The position numbers and the translations under genes are program-made. A stretch of 64,000 bases of DNA from the NCBI GenBank assembly GCA_028551475.1, contig CM052356.1:29911884-29975883 (forward strand), written 5' to 3'. The notes under the pieces were generated by a model. That model saw only the letters and a list, made by a program, of their open reading frames with translations. It did no database searches and was not told the DNA's origin. Shown here one piece after another: positions 49,466 to 61,080 of this stretch. Source of the stretch: Casuarina equisetifolia. Lineage: Eukaryota > Streptophyta > Magnoliopsida > Fagales > Casuarinaceae. Every line of letters starts with the position of its first letter. Within the stretch, counting starts at the first letter, position 1.

Positions 49466-52127
49466 TTAAGCTTTGTGAGGGTAAAGCCGAACTGGCAGGT
49501 CATTTGTAGGCATGGGCAAGGGATCAACTATGATTTTCTCATTAGGGATTATCTTCTCCGACTTGAATCTTTTTAGCAAGTTGTGCATTAAAACAAGTAT
49601 TTCCAATCGGGCATATTCTTGGTCCTCCGCCAAATGGAACAAATGTATGAGGAGTAGGTCCCGTTCCTTGAAATCTAGTTGGATCAAATTTCTCAAGTTC
49701 AAGGAAGTAATGCGGGTTTTTGTGTGTTGAGTTCGAGCTCCAGTACAGCTGCATGAACAACAATAAAAAAAGATGTTATGGAAGGTTCATGCGTATATAG
49801 TCTAGTGAAAAGATTAGACTAAATGTAGGAAGACTTTGTTACCTTCCAGCCCTTGGGAATGGAGAAGCCATTGAAGATGAAGTCATTGGAGCGGTGGAGC
49901 AAGCCTCATGACTTAACAGGCTACGTTCCATGAATATTTCATCTTTTGAATGTCATCCTAATTCAACAATTCCCCAGGTGCTTTGGAATTGGCTATCTCC
50001 ATTTGCTTTAAACAAATACAAAAAGATGGATCAAAATAGTTGCCTAGAATAAGGACCAACTATAGATTCTTCACCGGCTAATGGCAATAGTATAATAGTT
50101 GAAAAGAAAAAAATGGACGTTAACTAAACATTTCTGATTGTCCTTAGTCAAATATGTGTATGTTAGAAAAACGAGCACCCATAAATAGGTTAAACTTTAG
50201 AAAAGACATGTTGGAGGACAAATCAAAGCACCACGAATGTGCATAAGCATGTTTCGTGGGCATTGAAATTTACATGGTCACATAATGGATATGTTTAAGT
50301 TTCAATCATTCTCATGATTATTCTTGTTGGAAGCACAGGTAAACATTGAAAGATTTTCTCAAAGGACAGAGAGAAAAAAATAAAGCTTTTTGATCTTGGA
50401 GTAAGATTGGTCTAGATGCGGTTCATTTTAAAAATTATGATATTTTTCTAAACAAAATTAAAGTTAATTTTTTAATTGGTCTATCTTGTTGGCTATTTTT
50501 TTTCCCATATAAATCTGCCCTTATCCATCCGATCTTAGGTTAAGACAAGCAAAGTTTTAAATTTCATTTTAAAAATTAAGCAAATAAGACCTAGAACAAG
50601 TTTCATCTACAAAACTAGAAACGTAAATAAATATTGGCGACAACATCATGTTATGAAAAGAAAGAACAAGATATCAACGTATTCACCTTTGTAGATGCCC
50701 TCATAAATATGTAGAAGCTCAGCAAGAGACTTAACAATGAAAGTGCAAGTAGCACTTGTAGTGTCATGGCCACTAATTAACAATCACAGAATTTTATTGG
50801 CAATGTCTAATTCATTCATGTACTTTCCGTCCTCGTCGCAAGTCAAAAGCATATGAGACAATATGTCTTGCGTGGGACTTGCCTTTTCCCTCACCTAGAT
50901 TAATCTTTCTCTGCTTAATGATCACCAGGAGTTCCTTCCTAACGAAGCTTAAGGCCTTGCTTGCCTGGCGGAATGATGTCCCCAGAAAGTCAATAGGGAA
51001 TGATATGATCCCAGAGGCAATAGATTGGAATGGTCCGGCTAAATGTTCTATGTGGTGGGGATCCTTAAGGTTCACAAACAAGCGGGCAACCAACTAAAAG
51101 GTATAACTGTTGACACAAATTACAAGAAGTGAGTTACGAAGTTATCTAACAATTAACTTACTTGACTCTGACAAAAGAAGGAAATATATCCAAATAGGTT
51201 AATTAGTCTTTTATTATTGTAGAGAAAGCTATTTCAACATCACCTTTTTGTAAGTGGGAATACTATCACTTTCTTGAAGTTGTTAAAGATGAGTGTTATC
51301 TCACATTAAAAGCGTAAGGACAAGCTTTTAAGTTTATAAGTGATGAGATTCTCTCATCTAATACCTTAAGGTTTTGGGATGAGCTCTCACATTCTAATAT
51401 GGTGCCAGAGCTAGAGATGGACCTCCACTTCATAAACCCTCATGCCCCAAAGTTAGGCTTCAGCCTATTTACAATGCTAATGTCAATATACAAGTGAAAA
51501 TGAGTGTTAAAGATGAATGTTGTCCCACATTGAAAGTGTGAGTATGAACCCTTGAGCTTATAAGTAAATAGATTTTATCACCTAATGCCTTAAGGTTTTG
51601 GGATGATCCGTCACATTTTAATAAAGGCCTTCTCGGCTAGAAGTGAAGTGTTCTTATGCGATTGTATCCATGGTGTTGATGTATCTCTGCAAAGCCTTAG
51701 GCTTAAGGAAATTGGGGAGCAACTTTCTCATCCTCTTGGCTTTTTCTTTGGAGTTGGTTTGGTTAGAGCTAGGGTAGATTTTCTTGACTGAGTCAGGAAA
51801 CTAAACAGTTGCAAACTTGTTCTTGTTGGAAAACAAGAACTTGTTACATGCCGCGCCATGGAAGATTGTAGCCAGTTGCCTAAGAAGCGAGGTTTTGAAG
51901 ACATCGAATGAAAACTTGGTCATGCAACCAAAGATAAACTTCCCTGGATGGCCTTTCCATCTAGTATACAAGAACACAAGGCTTTCACTTATCATGGGGT
52001 AGCCTGTTTTGCCCGGCGGAAGGTTTAGGGTGGTGAACTGTGACCTATGCTTATAAAAGAGGATGAAGAGAGAGAGGGTGATGAAGGAGAAGAAGAGAAG
52101 GAGCAAGGAAAGATAAAAGTGCACCAT
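49466..52127 (-). pseudogene. CYP716A-type P450 pseudogene
   Basis: The four-exon structure of the intact gene is recognisable: exon 1 from 52127 ([15 protein letters not shown] anchor, LPPGKTGYP), exon 2 (about 51090-50690, with [12 protein letters not shown]), exon 3 (about 50010-49850) and exon 4 (about 49750-49466). Lesions: a stop after NKFATV in exon 1, a 343-bp TRIM element inside exon 1, a frameshift in exon 2, stops and a deletion in exon 3 removing the segment after RLAPP, and a 17-base deletion in the heme loop that removes the Cys ligand. Several are individually fatal. It is paired with OSC D as the intact P450 is with OSC A. Confidence 0.92.
51281..51623 (+). mobile_element. TRIM (terminal-repeat retrotransposon in miniature)
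   Basis: Two direct repeats of 119 bp (51281-51399 and 51505-51623), both starting TGTTAAAGATGA and ending TTAATA or CTAATA, flank a 105-bp centre. The first repeat is followed by TGGTGCCAGAGC (51400-51411), a tRNA-Met-type primer-binding site, and the second is preceded by the purine-rich aagtgaaaatgag. There is no coding sequence. It splits exon 1 of the CYP716A pseudogene; flanks aagt and aagg suggest a short target duplication. Confidence 0.88.
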
Positions 52128-52184
52128 GTTGATTGTTTTGGAGTTTGAGGTTTGAAAAAAAGGATAAAGTGAAAAGTGTCATAT

Positions 52185-55100
52185 TTGAGAATAAATTTGC
52201 AATATTAGAGAAGGATACATCAATTGATCCTATTGTAGAAATTAGGATAATGGAGGAAGAGAATCAACCTCCCAATAAATGCAAATACTAGCATGAAATG
52301 TTAAGGGCTTAAACAAAAGCCTTAGATTAAAGGAGGTAGAAGATTTTGTTATAACCCATACCCTTCAAATTATTATCTTGATTGAACATAGAATTAAAGA
52401 AGAAAATGCTAATGTAATTGTGAAGAAGGGATTTACAAATTGGAATTATGTTCATAATTACAGATTTAGCAATCTTGGTAGAATTTGGATTCATTGGAAA
52501 GCTTTTGATTTTCAATTTACAACTCGAGAATCTTAATCTTAAGTCATCCATTACTTAATTGAAAGGTTAGGTATGCACCCATACTTCTTTTTTACTACAT
52601 ATGCAAGTAATTTAGAGGTTGAGCATAGAGAATTATGGGCTAATCTTACTAGCTTTTATAATCTTAAAGTTAATGGTGTTCCTTAGTTAATTATGGGTGA
52701 TTTTAGTGAAATACAAAATACAAGAAAGTGCATTGAGCCTAATGTTAGATGTACATAAGGAATGACAAACTTGAATGAGATAATTAATAATATGGCATTG
52801 ATTGAACCCCTTTATTTGGGTCCACTATTTACATAGTCAAACAAAGGTTCAAGTAATGGTCTTAGAGCTAGTAAAATTGATAAAGCCCTTACCAATGGAA
52901 AATATATTCTCAAATTTGGAAACTTTGCTACTGAATTTTTCCTCCTTGGTGTATCAGATCATTTTCTATGTCTAATTAAGTTTGGCAACACTACACATAG
53001 GAAGATTTTTTTATTCAAATTCTTTAATTTCTGGACTAACTGCCTAGATTTCATGGATATAACTGGTTCAATATGGCAACAAGAAATAGTAGGCTAAAAA
53101 ATGTTTCAGGTGGTGCAGAAGCTAAAAGCTTTAAAGTCTCCTCTTAAAAAGCTTAATGCAACTCAATTTGGAAATTTGTATCAAAAGATAAAGAGTGTTA
53201 GAGAAAATTTACAACAATTGCAACACATATTAAAGCTAAATCCTCATTGTCCTAATACCTGTGTCGAGGAAAAGACACAACTTGAGATACTACTTGCAAT
53301 GAGTAAACATGAAGAAATTCTTCTCAAACAGAAATTAAGAAACTTATGGCTAAAAGAAGGGAATAATAATAGTAGAATTTTGTTTGCATCATTGATGAGA
53401 AGGAGAGCACAAAATAGAATATGTAAACTAGTATTAGAAGATGGATAAGTTATCAGAGAAGAAGAGGACTTGAAACAGCTATTGTCTCATATTATAAGTT
53501 TATCCTTGGTAATGCCCAGAAGCAGCTTCACTAACTTTGAAAGGTACACATCTTTATTTCATGATGATGAAGTAAGTTCACTTCTAAATTCAATAAGCTT
53601 TGAATGTTCAGATGCTATTAAAGCTTTTTGGGGAATTCATGATTTTAAAGCACTGGACCAAATGGATATAATAGTTTATTTTATAAGAAAGCTTGGCCTA
53701 TCATTGGAAGAGATATTGAAGATGCTGTACTAAAGTTTCTCTAATCTAGGAAGTTATTGAAGGTTATAAACTGTACATTGTTATCTTTAGTCCCTAAGGT
53801 TCCCAATCTTTATGGCAATAAAGATTATAGACCAATAACATGTTGCAATGTTCTTTATAAAATTATATCTAAGATGTTAGTTGGGAATTTGAATGTTATT
53901 ATCCCAATAGTAGTAAGCTAAAACCAAACTGGCTTCATTAAAGGACGTCAGATTTATGAGAATATTATGCTACGTTAAGAATTACTTCACAATTATCATA
54001 AGAGTGATAAAGGTAAGCATGTGACCATAAAAATTGATCTCATGAAAGCATATGATATGGTTAAGTGGGAAGCCATATTAAGAGTTTTGGAAGCTATTAG
54101 TACTCCTCAATATTTAGTTGATCTAATAGATGAATGCATTACCACAACAAGGTTCTTAGTAAATTTCAATAGAAAGCATATAGGTAACTTTAAAGGTACC
54201 AATGGATTGAGACAAAGAGACCCATTATCCCCATATCTATTTGTCATAGTTGTGGAAATAGTTAATAGAATTATTATTACAAAGACTTCCACATAAGCTT
54301 TTAAGTTCCATTGGAGATGCAAAATAGAGAAAATTACCCATTTATGCTTTGCTAATGAATTGTTTTTTTCTCCCGTAGAGATGTAAGTTTAGTGCTCTGT
54401 CTTATCAAAGCTTTGGAGGATTTTGTGAACTTACAAGCCTTTATTACAACCCAAATAAATGTCAAATATTCTTTTCAGGATTATTAAAACAAGAATAGCT
54501 TCTTATCTTAGATCACTCACCTTTCCTTTTGGGTACACTTCATATTCAATATCTTGGAGTTCCTTTGATTACAAAAAAGACTTACTCATGTTGATTGCAA
54601 AGGTTTGACAGATAAAATATTTGGAAGAATAGAAGATTGGGGAATGAAACATCTTAGCTTTGTTGGAAGATTGCAATTGGCAAAATTAGTCCTAATTTCC
54701 ACATGTAAATTTTGGATACAAGTTTTCTTATTGCGGAAGCAAACAATTTATGAGGTAAGAAAAAGATTAGGAACCTTTTATGGTTAGGTAGTATAGATAC
54801 ATAATGTTCCCACAAAGTTGCTTGGTAAATAGTTTGCTCACCAAAGAAAGAAGGGGGATTGGGGTTATTGAATCTTAAACTCTGGAACATTATGGAGTAA
54901 GTGGATACACAGTATAAAATGTAAAATAACTTTTGTAATGTAGCTTGATATCAAAGGTTCTATGGTATAGAGTTGGAGAGGTCTTTTCAAATTAAGGCCT
55001 ATACTTACCTAAAAAATTTCTAGGTTTGCCTATTGTTGCAAAGATATTTATCAGGACCTTCAACTAGTAAATGAAAAAGTAGATTGGTATGATCTAATTT

Positions 55101-55701
55101 GAACTAGTGGCATTTGCATGCATAACTTCATAAGATGATTAGTTTGTTATGATTGACTTTCGATAACAGAAAGAATGGTATAATGGCTTCCTACAGTTAA
55201 CTTATACTGTGACTTTTGTCAGTCTCAAGTAGAAAACATGAGTCATCTTTTATTTTAATGTCCATGCACAATGTTGATTTGGAAGAATATCCTCATTTAA
55301 AATGGAATTCGATGTTACATTGGAGGATGGAATGAAGAATTACAATGAATGATCAAAGCATCTAAAGGTAAAGATTTGGCTGCAAAACTTCTTAAAATAT
55401 CATTTTTAGCTTGTATTTATTGCTTATGGGCTGAACGGAATCAAAGAAGACTTCATAATAGAATAATTGAAATTCTAATCTTGTTGGCTAAAGTAAGGAA
55501 AATTATACGAGGGAGAGCTTCTCTACTTTATAATATCAAACCCTCACAAGAAAATATCATTTTGAGTGAGATTTGGAGGCTTCCAACCTTTATTTTCTCT
55601 TACTCTTAGTTTTTTGAAAATTGTTGTAATACTGGGGTATATCCCAATGCTTTTGTATATTACATTTTATTAATGCAACTTAAATTTCAACCCAAAAAAA
55701 A
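52185..55701 (+). mobile_element. L1-type LINE next to the CYP716A pseudogene
   Basis: Begins in the end of ORF1 (EEENQPPNKCKY at about 52255), then endonuclease (GLNKSLRLKEVEDF near 52310, LIMGDFSE near 52690), linker (QVVQKLKALKSPLKKLNATQ at 53107), RT (IKIDLMKAYDMVKWE at 54028; the FADD motif decayed to FANE near 54350), zinc-ribbon region and a 3' UTR with an A run at 55693-55701. Many stops. Close relative of the LINE at 10338-13411 but less 5'-truncated. Confidence 0.88.
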
Positions 55702-55870
55702 GGAAAGAAAAGGGTTTATTAATTTGATTTTGCCAAATTCAATGCGTTGTTAAGCTATGAAATTGGTCATTTTATAAAAAGGAAAGTTAAAAGAAAGATA
55801 TCATTAGGGTATGGAGCCAGATCATGCTACCAACGATGTCCTAGTCCTTGCTATATATAGGTTGTCTTAA
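55702..55870 (+). promoter_or_regulatory. Orphan, inverted fragment of the OSC C upstream region
   Basis: Plus-strand sequence here matches the minus strand of about 27066-26890, including ggtttattaatttgatt and tccttgctatatatagg (TATA at 55852-55859). No OSC coding sequence follows it. Confidence 0.75.
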
Positions 55871-56479
55871 AATTCATTATACAAAATAATTCAACTCAAA
55901 ATTGGTATTTAAAAAATTTCAAAACTCTTGCAAATATTTTGTTGGTGAACTGCCATTTTTTTTTTAATATATCTCAAAGTTTATAGTAAGTTTTTACAAA
56001 TACTTATTAAAACTTATTAGATGAGATTTTGTCCACTATATCCTTCTGAATCATGATAGCAATGGTAGTACTTTTTAGGTTTTAATTGTTGAATCTCATT
56101 CTATTAATTTCATTATAAATATAGTTGATTATACCTTTAAATGACACGTTTAGTTCGGTTGCTACAAAAATTTTGATTTTTACAATTTTAATCATCCAAC
56201 TCAACTCCTTCCTCTATTATTTAATCCTTTCAGATAGGCCATCCATAACTAATTTTCCCCTCCATATGTATTTAATAAACTTATTGTTCACATAAGTTGC
56301 ATTTTGGTCCATTGAATTAATCTATATAGTTACTTGGTTTGCTGTGATATGCCTGTCTTTCTTGGTAATTCAATATATATATAGTTATGCTTATGCATCC
56401 ATCCTTTCTATAGCAGTGTCAACTCAACATTTTTTCCATTATCTTTCAATTTTGAATAGCTTTTGATGATAATATACTT
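55871..56479. other. AT-rich spacer; nothing recognised
   Basis: T-rich and A-rich runs without a convincing ORF, RNA gene or repeat match. Confidence 0.4.
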
Positions 56480-59400
56480 TGAGTTGATACTCACTACTTT
56501 TAATATGTTTTAAAGAAAAGGTAAAAGAATTATCAAATGAAGTCATATGAGATAATATTATGTGAAAAAGTTAAAATTGTTTTCCCTAAAACCAAGAAAT
56601 AACTGAACGCTACAAGTGACAACGATAGCACACGAAACAAGGCCAGAAAGCAGATCTGTAAATTTTTTCGACAAAGGCATTCAATATGAGGTGTAATTAT
56701 GCAACTGTGTTCTGTAATATAATAGTCAAGCCTAGCACAACCAAAGTTTTTCACGATTCTCGGACATCCGTCAGAAGGCCATTAATTCAAACTGCACGTC
56801 GAACTGATTCTTTGTTTAAAATAGAGAATAAAGTATCTTTAACTAGAGAAAAGAATAATAGAGTTTGAGAATGGTAGCCCTACTTCGACCCTTCTCGACA
56901 ATAGACACAGAATGATAAGTTCAAAAGGCTTCCAATTATTCTTATGAGGGCTCTCAAATCAACCAAATGGCCCTGCACGATCAATTTGAGCAAATATAGA
57001 CGGCTAGAAAGGAGAAGGATCATATCAAGAGCAATCCAGATTATCTGTTTTCTTTCACGTCTTTGGGACTGCAATAAAATATAAAAAAATTTTAATTAGA
57101 CGATCATGAGTATACAGATAGAGATCATAAGTGTATTCATAATTCGAATTGTTTATCAACCTTCTACGTGTCATCAGTGTGTTAAATGGAAAGAGAGATT
57201 TTCGAGTGCTAATTATTTGTCATGAAATATTTTTATCAGGCCACAATATAATTTTTGCTAACCCACAATAAAGAAAAAAAATTAAGTATATCCATTTCAT
57301 ATATCAATAAAATTAAACATTTACTAGAGTGAAAAAAATATAATTGTTAAAAAAATCTATGTATAAAACAAGAGTTTTACATTAGAAAATAAGATTCCCT
57401 ACATAAAATTTAAATTAATTTTTTTTTTCTAATTTTAAACTAATTTTTATATTAAACTTTTAGGTCTTCTTATTTAGTATTAGAGCTTAAGTTGAATTTA
57501 TTACAACTTTGAGTTCGATGACACTTGGTATATAAAAGAATATGTGTAGATCAAGAGTCTCACATCAACATATAAGATTTTTAAAATAAAATTTAAATAA
57601 AAATAAAAATCTGACTCTCAAATTTTTTTTTGGATTGGATTTTTTAGTCTTCTCACTAAATTTATTCACAATAATTTGTCTTTGTAGGGCTTCTTAAAGT
57701 TATTATAATGAATTGTTAGTTCAGCAAACTAATTCTGACCATGTGTTGGCAAAAGTGTTGGGCCCTAGTCGACTGAACATCATTTTCTATATTCCACCAA
57801 ATCATTCATCTTATATGCATTTCTCAAATTTTTCAATTCAAAATTGGTTTAGCTTTCTTTGTTTCTTAATTAATCCTTTTCTTTCTGCTAGAGGTAAGGA
57901 TAATGGATTCTGAGAAATAGAGAATGGAGTAGGAAACAAAAAAGCTGCCGGAATCCTTAACGGTTTTTTCTACATCTTTGCAGCAAATTACAATAGGTTC
58001 TCTGCAGAAGAAGTAATCAATTGGATCTTTTGAATTGCGCAGTAAGGCGGCCCCAATTCATGCTGTTTCTCTCCTTCTTTTAGGCCCATTTATTGATTTC
58101 TAAGTTAACGGAAAACTTATAACAAACTGCAAGATGTCCTCTGGTGCCCTTTTAGTTTTATTCTGCTTTCTTGCTCCCTAGCAGTATTCTGTAACGTGAG
58201 CCAGTACCTCTGCACTGGGAGCTTCTCCGCTGTTTCCTACCAGGTTTTAGGTTACATGAAAACAGTGTGTGTCCTCACGCTGGGGTGGCTACTCTTTGAC
58301 TCCGAGCTTACATTCAAGAACACCATGGGAGGGATTATTGCGGTCCTTGGCACGGTAATCTATAGTTGGGCTGTAAAGGTTGAAAAGCAGTCAAATAACA
58401 AGCCGATTGTCAATATGAAAAACAGCCTGACAGAAGAGGAAATAAGACTTTTGAAGGAGAGGGTGGAAAAGATTCCAGAGATGGATGTTGAAGTTGGTGA
58501 GTCAAAAGGATAGGTTTGGCCATTTTTGGCCGACAAGGTTGGGTTTTCGGGAGGGGGGTGGTCGTCGGGGATGTGGCCAGGAATTAATTATTATTTATTT
58601 ATTTTGTTTCAATTCATTTTAGTTAATTTATTTGTTTGTTCGTTTAGCAGCAGAACTTGGGAGTTCGTCCGCTGAAAATCACACACATCTTAGAAACTGC
58701 GTTATGTGCCTTTATTTAATTCTTATTATCTCCTAAATCATTTCTTTTATTACTTGTATGTGCTAAGTTCAGGGGATAATAATCATCATATGGCAAATGT
58801 AGAATTTATGTGTTAATTGAAAGCTTCTGAATTATATATTTATTCAATATTATGTTTTTCTTTCCTTTAGAAAAAAAAGAAAAAAAAAAACCGCCGCTGT
58901 CGCCACTATAACTTCAGAATTCCTAAAACCAGACCGCCGGCGGCGCCTCTGGCCGGAAACATCTGCCACTAGAGCCTTCGCCGTCGGCAGTCGGTGGAGG
59001 CTCGGGGTGCTCCCCAATTTCCGTTGGCCCAAACCCGCTCCCATCGCCCCCTCCTCTCTCCCTCTTCCTCATCCCTAGCCTGAAAACCTCTACCCCCAAC
59101 CCCCTCCATCTCCTTTACCCCTTCTCCCCTTCTTCTCCTCCTTTTTTTTTTTTTTTTCTTTCCCCACAACTTTCTTCCCTCTTCCTTTTCTCCTCTCTAT
59201 TCTCTTTTCCCGATTTCTTTTTCCAAGTTCCAGACTCCTTTTTCCCACACCTGCCTGACCCCACTCACCTCCTTTCCTTTTCCCTTTCTTCCCTTTCCCC
59301 AATTTTTTTTATCGCAAGCCTTCTCGTGTCCCACTCTCCATACTAGTCTCTCTCTCTCTCTCACACACACACGTAATAACGTAACTTAACCAATCCTGTT

Positions 59401-61080
59401 GCCTTATATATGGGAGACGGTAAATGAAGGTTTCATTACTCTCACCTTCAAACATCAGTTAGACTCTTTAAAGGTCTTAGCATATGATCGAAGTTGTGAG
59501 TTGAATTTGTCCAAAATCTGTATCTACTCAAAGATGAGCCCTAAGCTACTTGGCTCAACTTTAATGGTGGGTGCTAGAAGCAGAAAATTGCAAACCACAT
59601 CTTAAAAATCCAAGATGGAAATTGGAATGGCTATGCCCTAATTGTGCAATGAAGGAATTATATTGAAATCATTAGATGTCTTAAAATCAACTACCTTTGA
59701 TACCTCTTCTTATCTAAATAATTTGTATAAAATAGTTTTGATGAAATTGCTTCCCAAGTGGGCATAAATGGTAAAGTAGACAAAGTAGATAAAAATCAAT
59801 AGCAAAATGTGATACCTATTATGAAGTGCTTAAAATCTATAGCATCTATTGGTAATATTGGAACACCTTAGAAATTAGTGGCAATGGGAACAATAAATCA
59901 AACTACTAAATTAGATTACCTACCCCCTATTGAAAAGGGGAAGAAAACCAAAATATCAACTATTCTTATTTAGGTTAAATTGTTTAATGCCCCTCATGCT
60001 TTATGGAATAAGATTGGTATAAGTCATGTTAGTAGTGTACTAGGTAAACCTCTATGTATGGACAAAGCTACTGAGAAAAAGCTCTAATTATCATATGCTA
60101 AAGTTTCATTTTGATGGATATTATAGTGAGTTCCTTCAAAATTTTGATGTTGATATGGGTAATAATGAAGTGTTTGAGGTTATTGTAAAATATGGTTGGA
60201 TTCCTCTTAAATGTAAGAAATGTAATTGTTTTAGTTATAAGGATTGTATTATCAAGGAAGATATATGGATTTTTAAGAAGAATGTTGCCCTTTCTTAAGT
60301 TCCAATTACTCATGTCAATAAAAAAGAAAAGGAACAAGTCCTACTTATAATTGTAATGACTTATGTTAATTCTCATGTAGTTAAGAAAAATGGTATTGTT
60401 TAGGCTATAGAGACAAGTACTATTAAGCCCAATGTTACTTCTCCAGGAAATAAACCTAATACAAATGTAGAATTTATGTCTATTATTAGTAAGAGGAGAA
60501 CTCCTAATACGAGGAGAACTCTTAGATAAAAGAAGGACAATGATCATGTAATCATTTCAAAAAATAGGTTTGCTCAGCTTGCTTATGACATCCAACCCAC
60601 CTATAATGAGCCTTTAGATCTTCTTGATAACTTTGATGTAGTGGAAAAAGGGGGGAAAAACCTTCATATCAATGAATGTCTTATCTTAGAATGTGAAAGA
60701 CCTTAATAAAACCCCTAAACAAAAAGAAGTTGTTAAGTATGTATTATATCAAGCTCCACATGTCATCATTTTTATACAACATAAAGTAAAGGAAGAAAAT
60801 GCGAATTTTGTCATCAATAGTTTGTTTATTGGTTGAAATAATTACTTGGACTCCATAATTGGAAGAATATGGATTTTATGAAAATTGTAAGAGTTACAAC
60901 TTATAATTTAAAGCATTTCATCCTAAGTTATTCACTGTCGTGTTGATAAGTAAGGTTTGCCATCTTTTTTTTTTTTTTTTATTTGCTATCTATGCAAGCA
61001 ACTTGAAATCTAAACATAGGGAGTTATAGGCAAATATTGGGCTTTTCTCATCCTAAAATGTTAGAAATGTTCCCTTGTTA
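56480..61080 (+). repeat. Segmental duplication copy 2 (transporter pseudogene + LINE)
   Basis: Same orientation and order as 27385-34190. Unlike copy 1, its LINE continues past the duplication border. Confidence 0.85.
57984..58513 (+). pseudogene. Nucleotide-sugar transporter (URGT-like) last-exon pseudogene, copy 2
   Basis: Same exon as at 29384. The first part is broken by stops (QKK followed by a stop) and frameshifts up to about 58195; from VSQYLCTGSFSAVSYQVLG the frame is open to TAG 58511-58513 and keeps the Trp (YSWAV) lost in copy 1. Lesions in the two copies differ, so at least part of the decay came after duplication. Confidence 0.85.
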
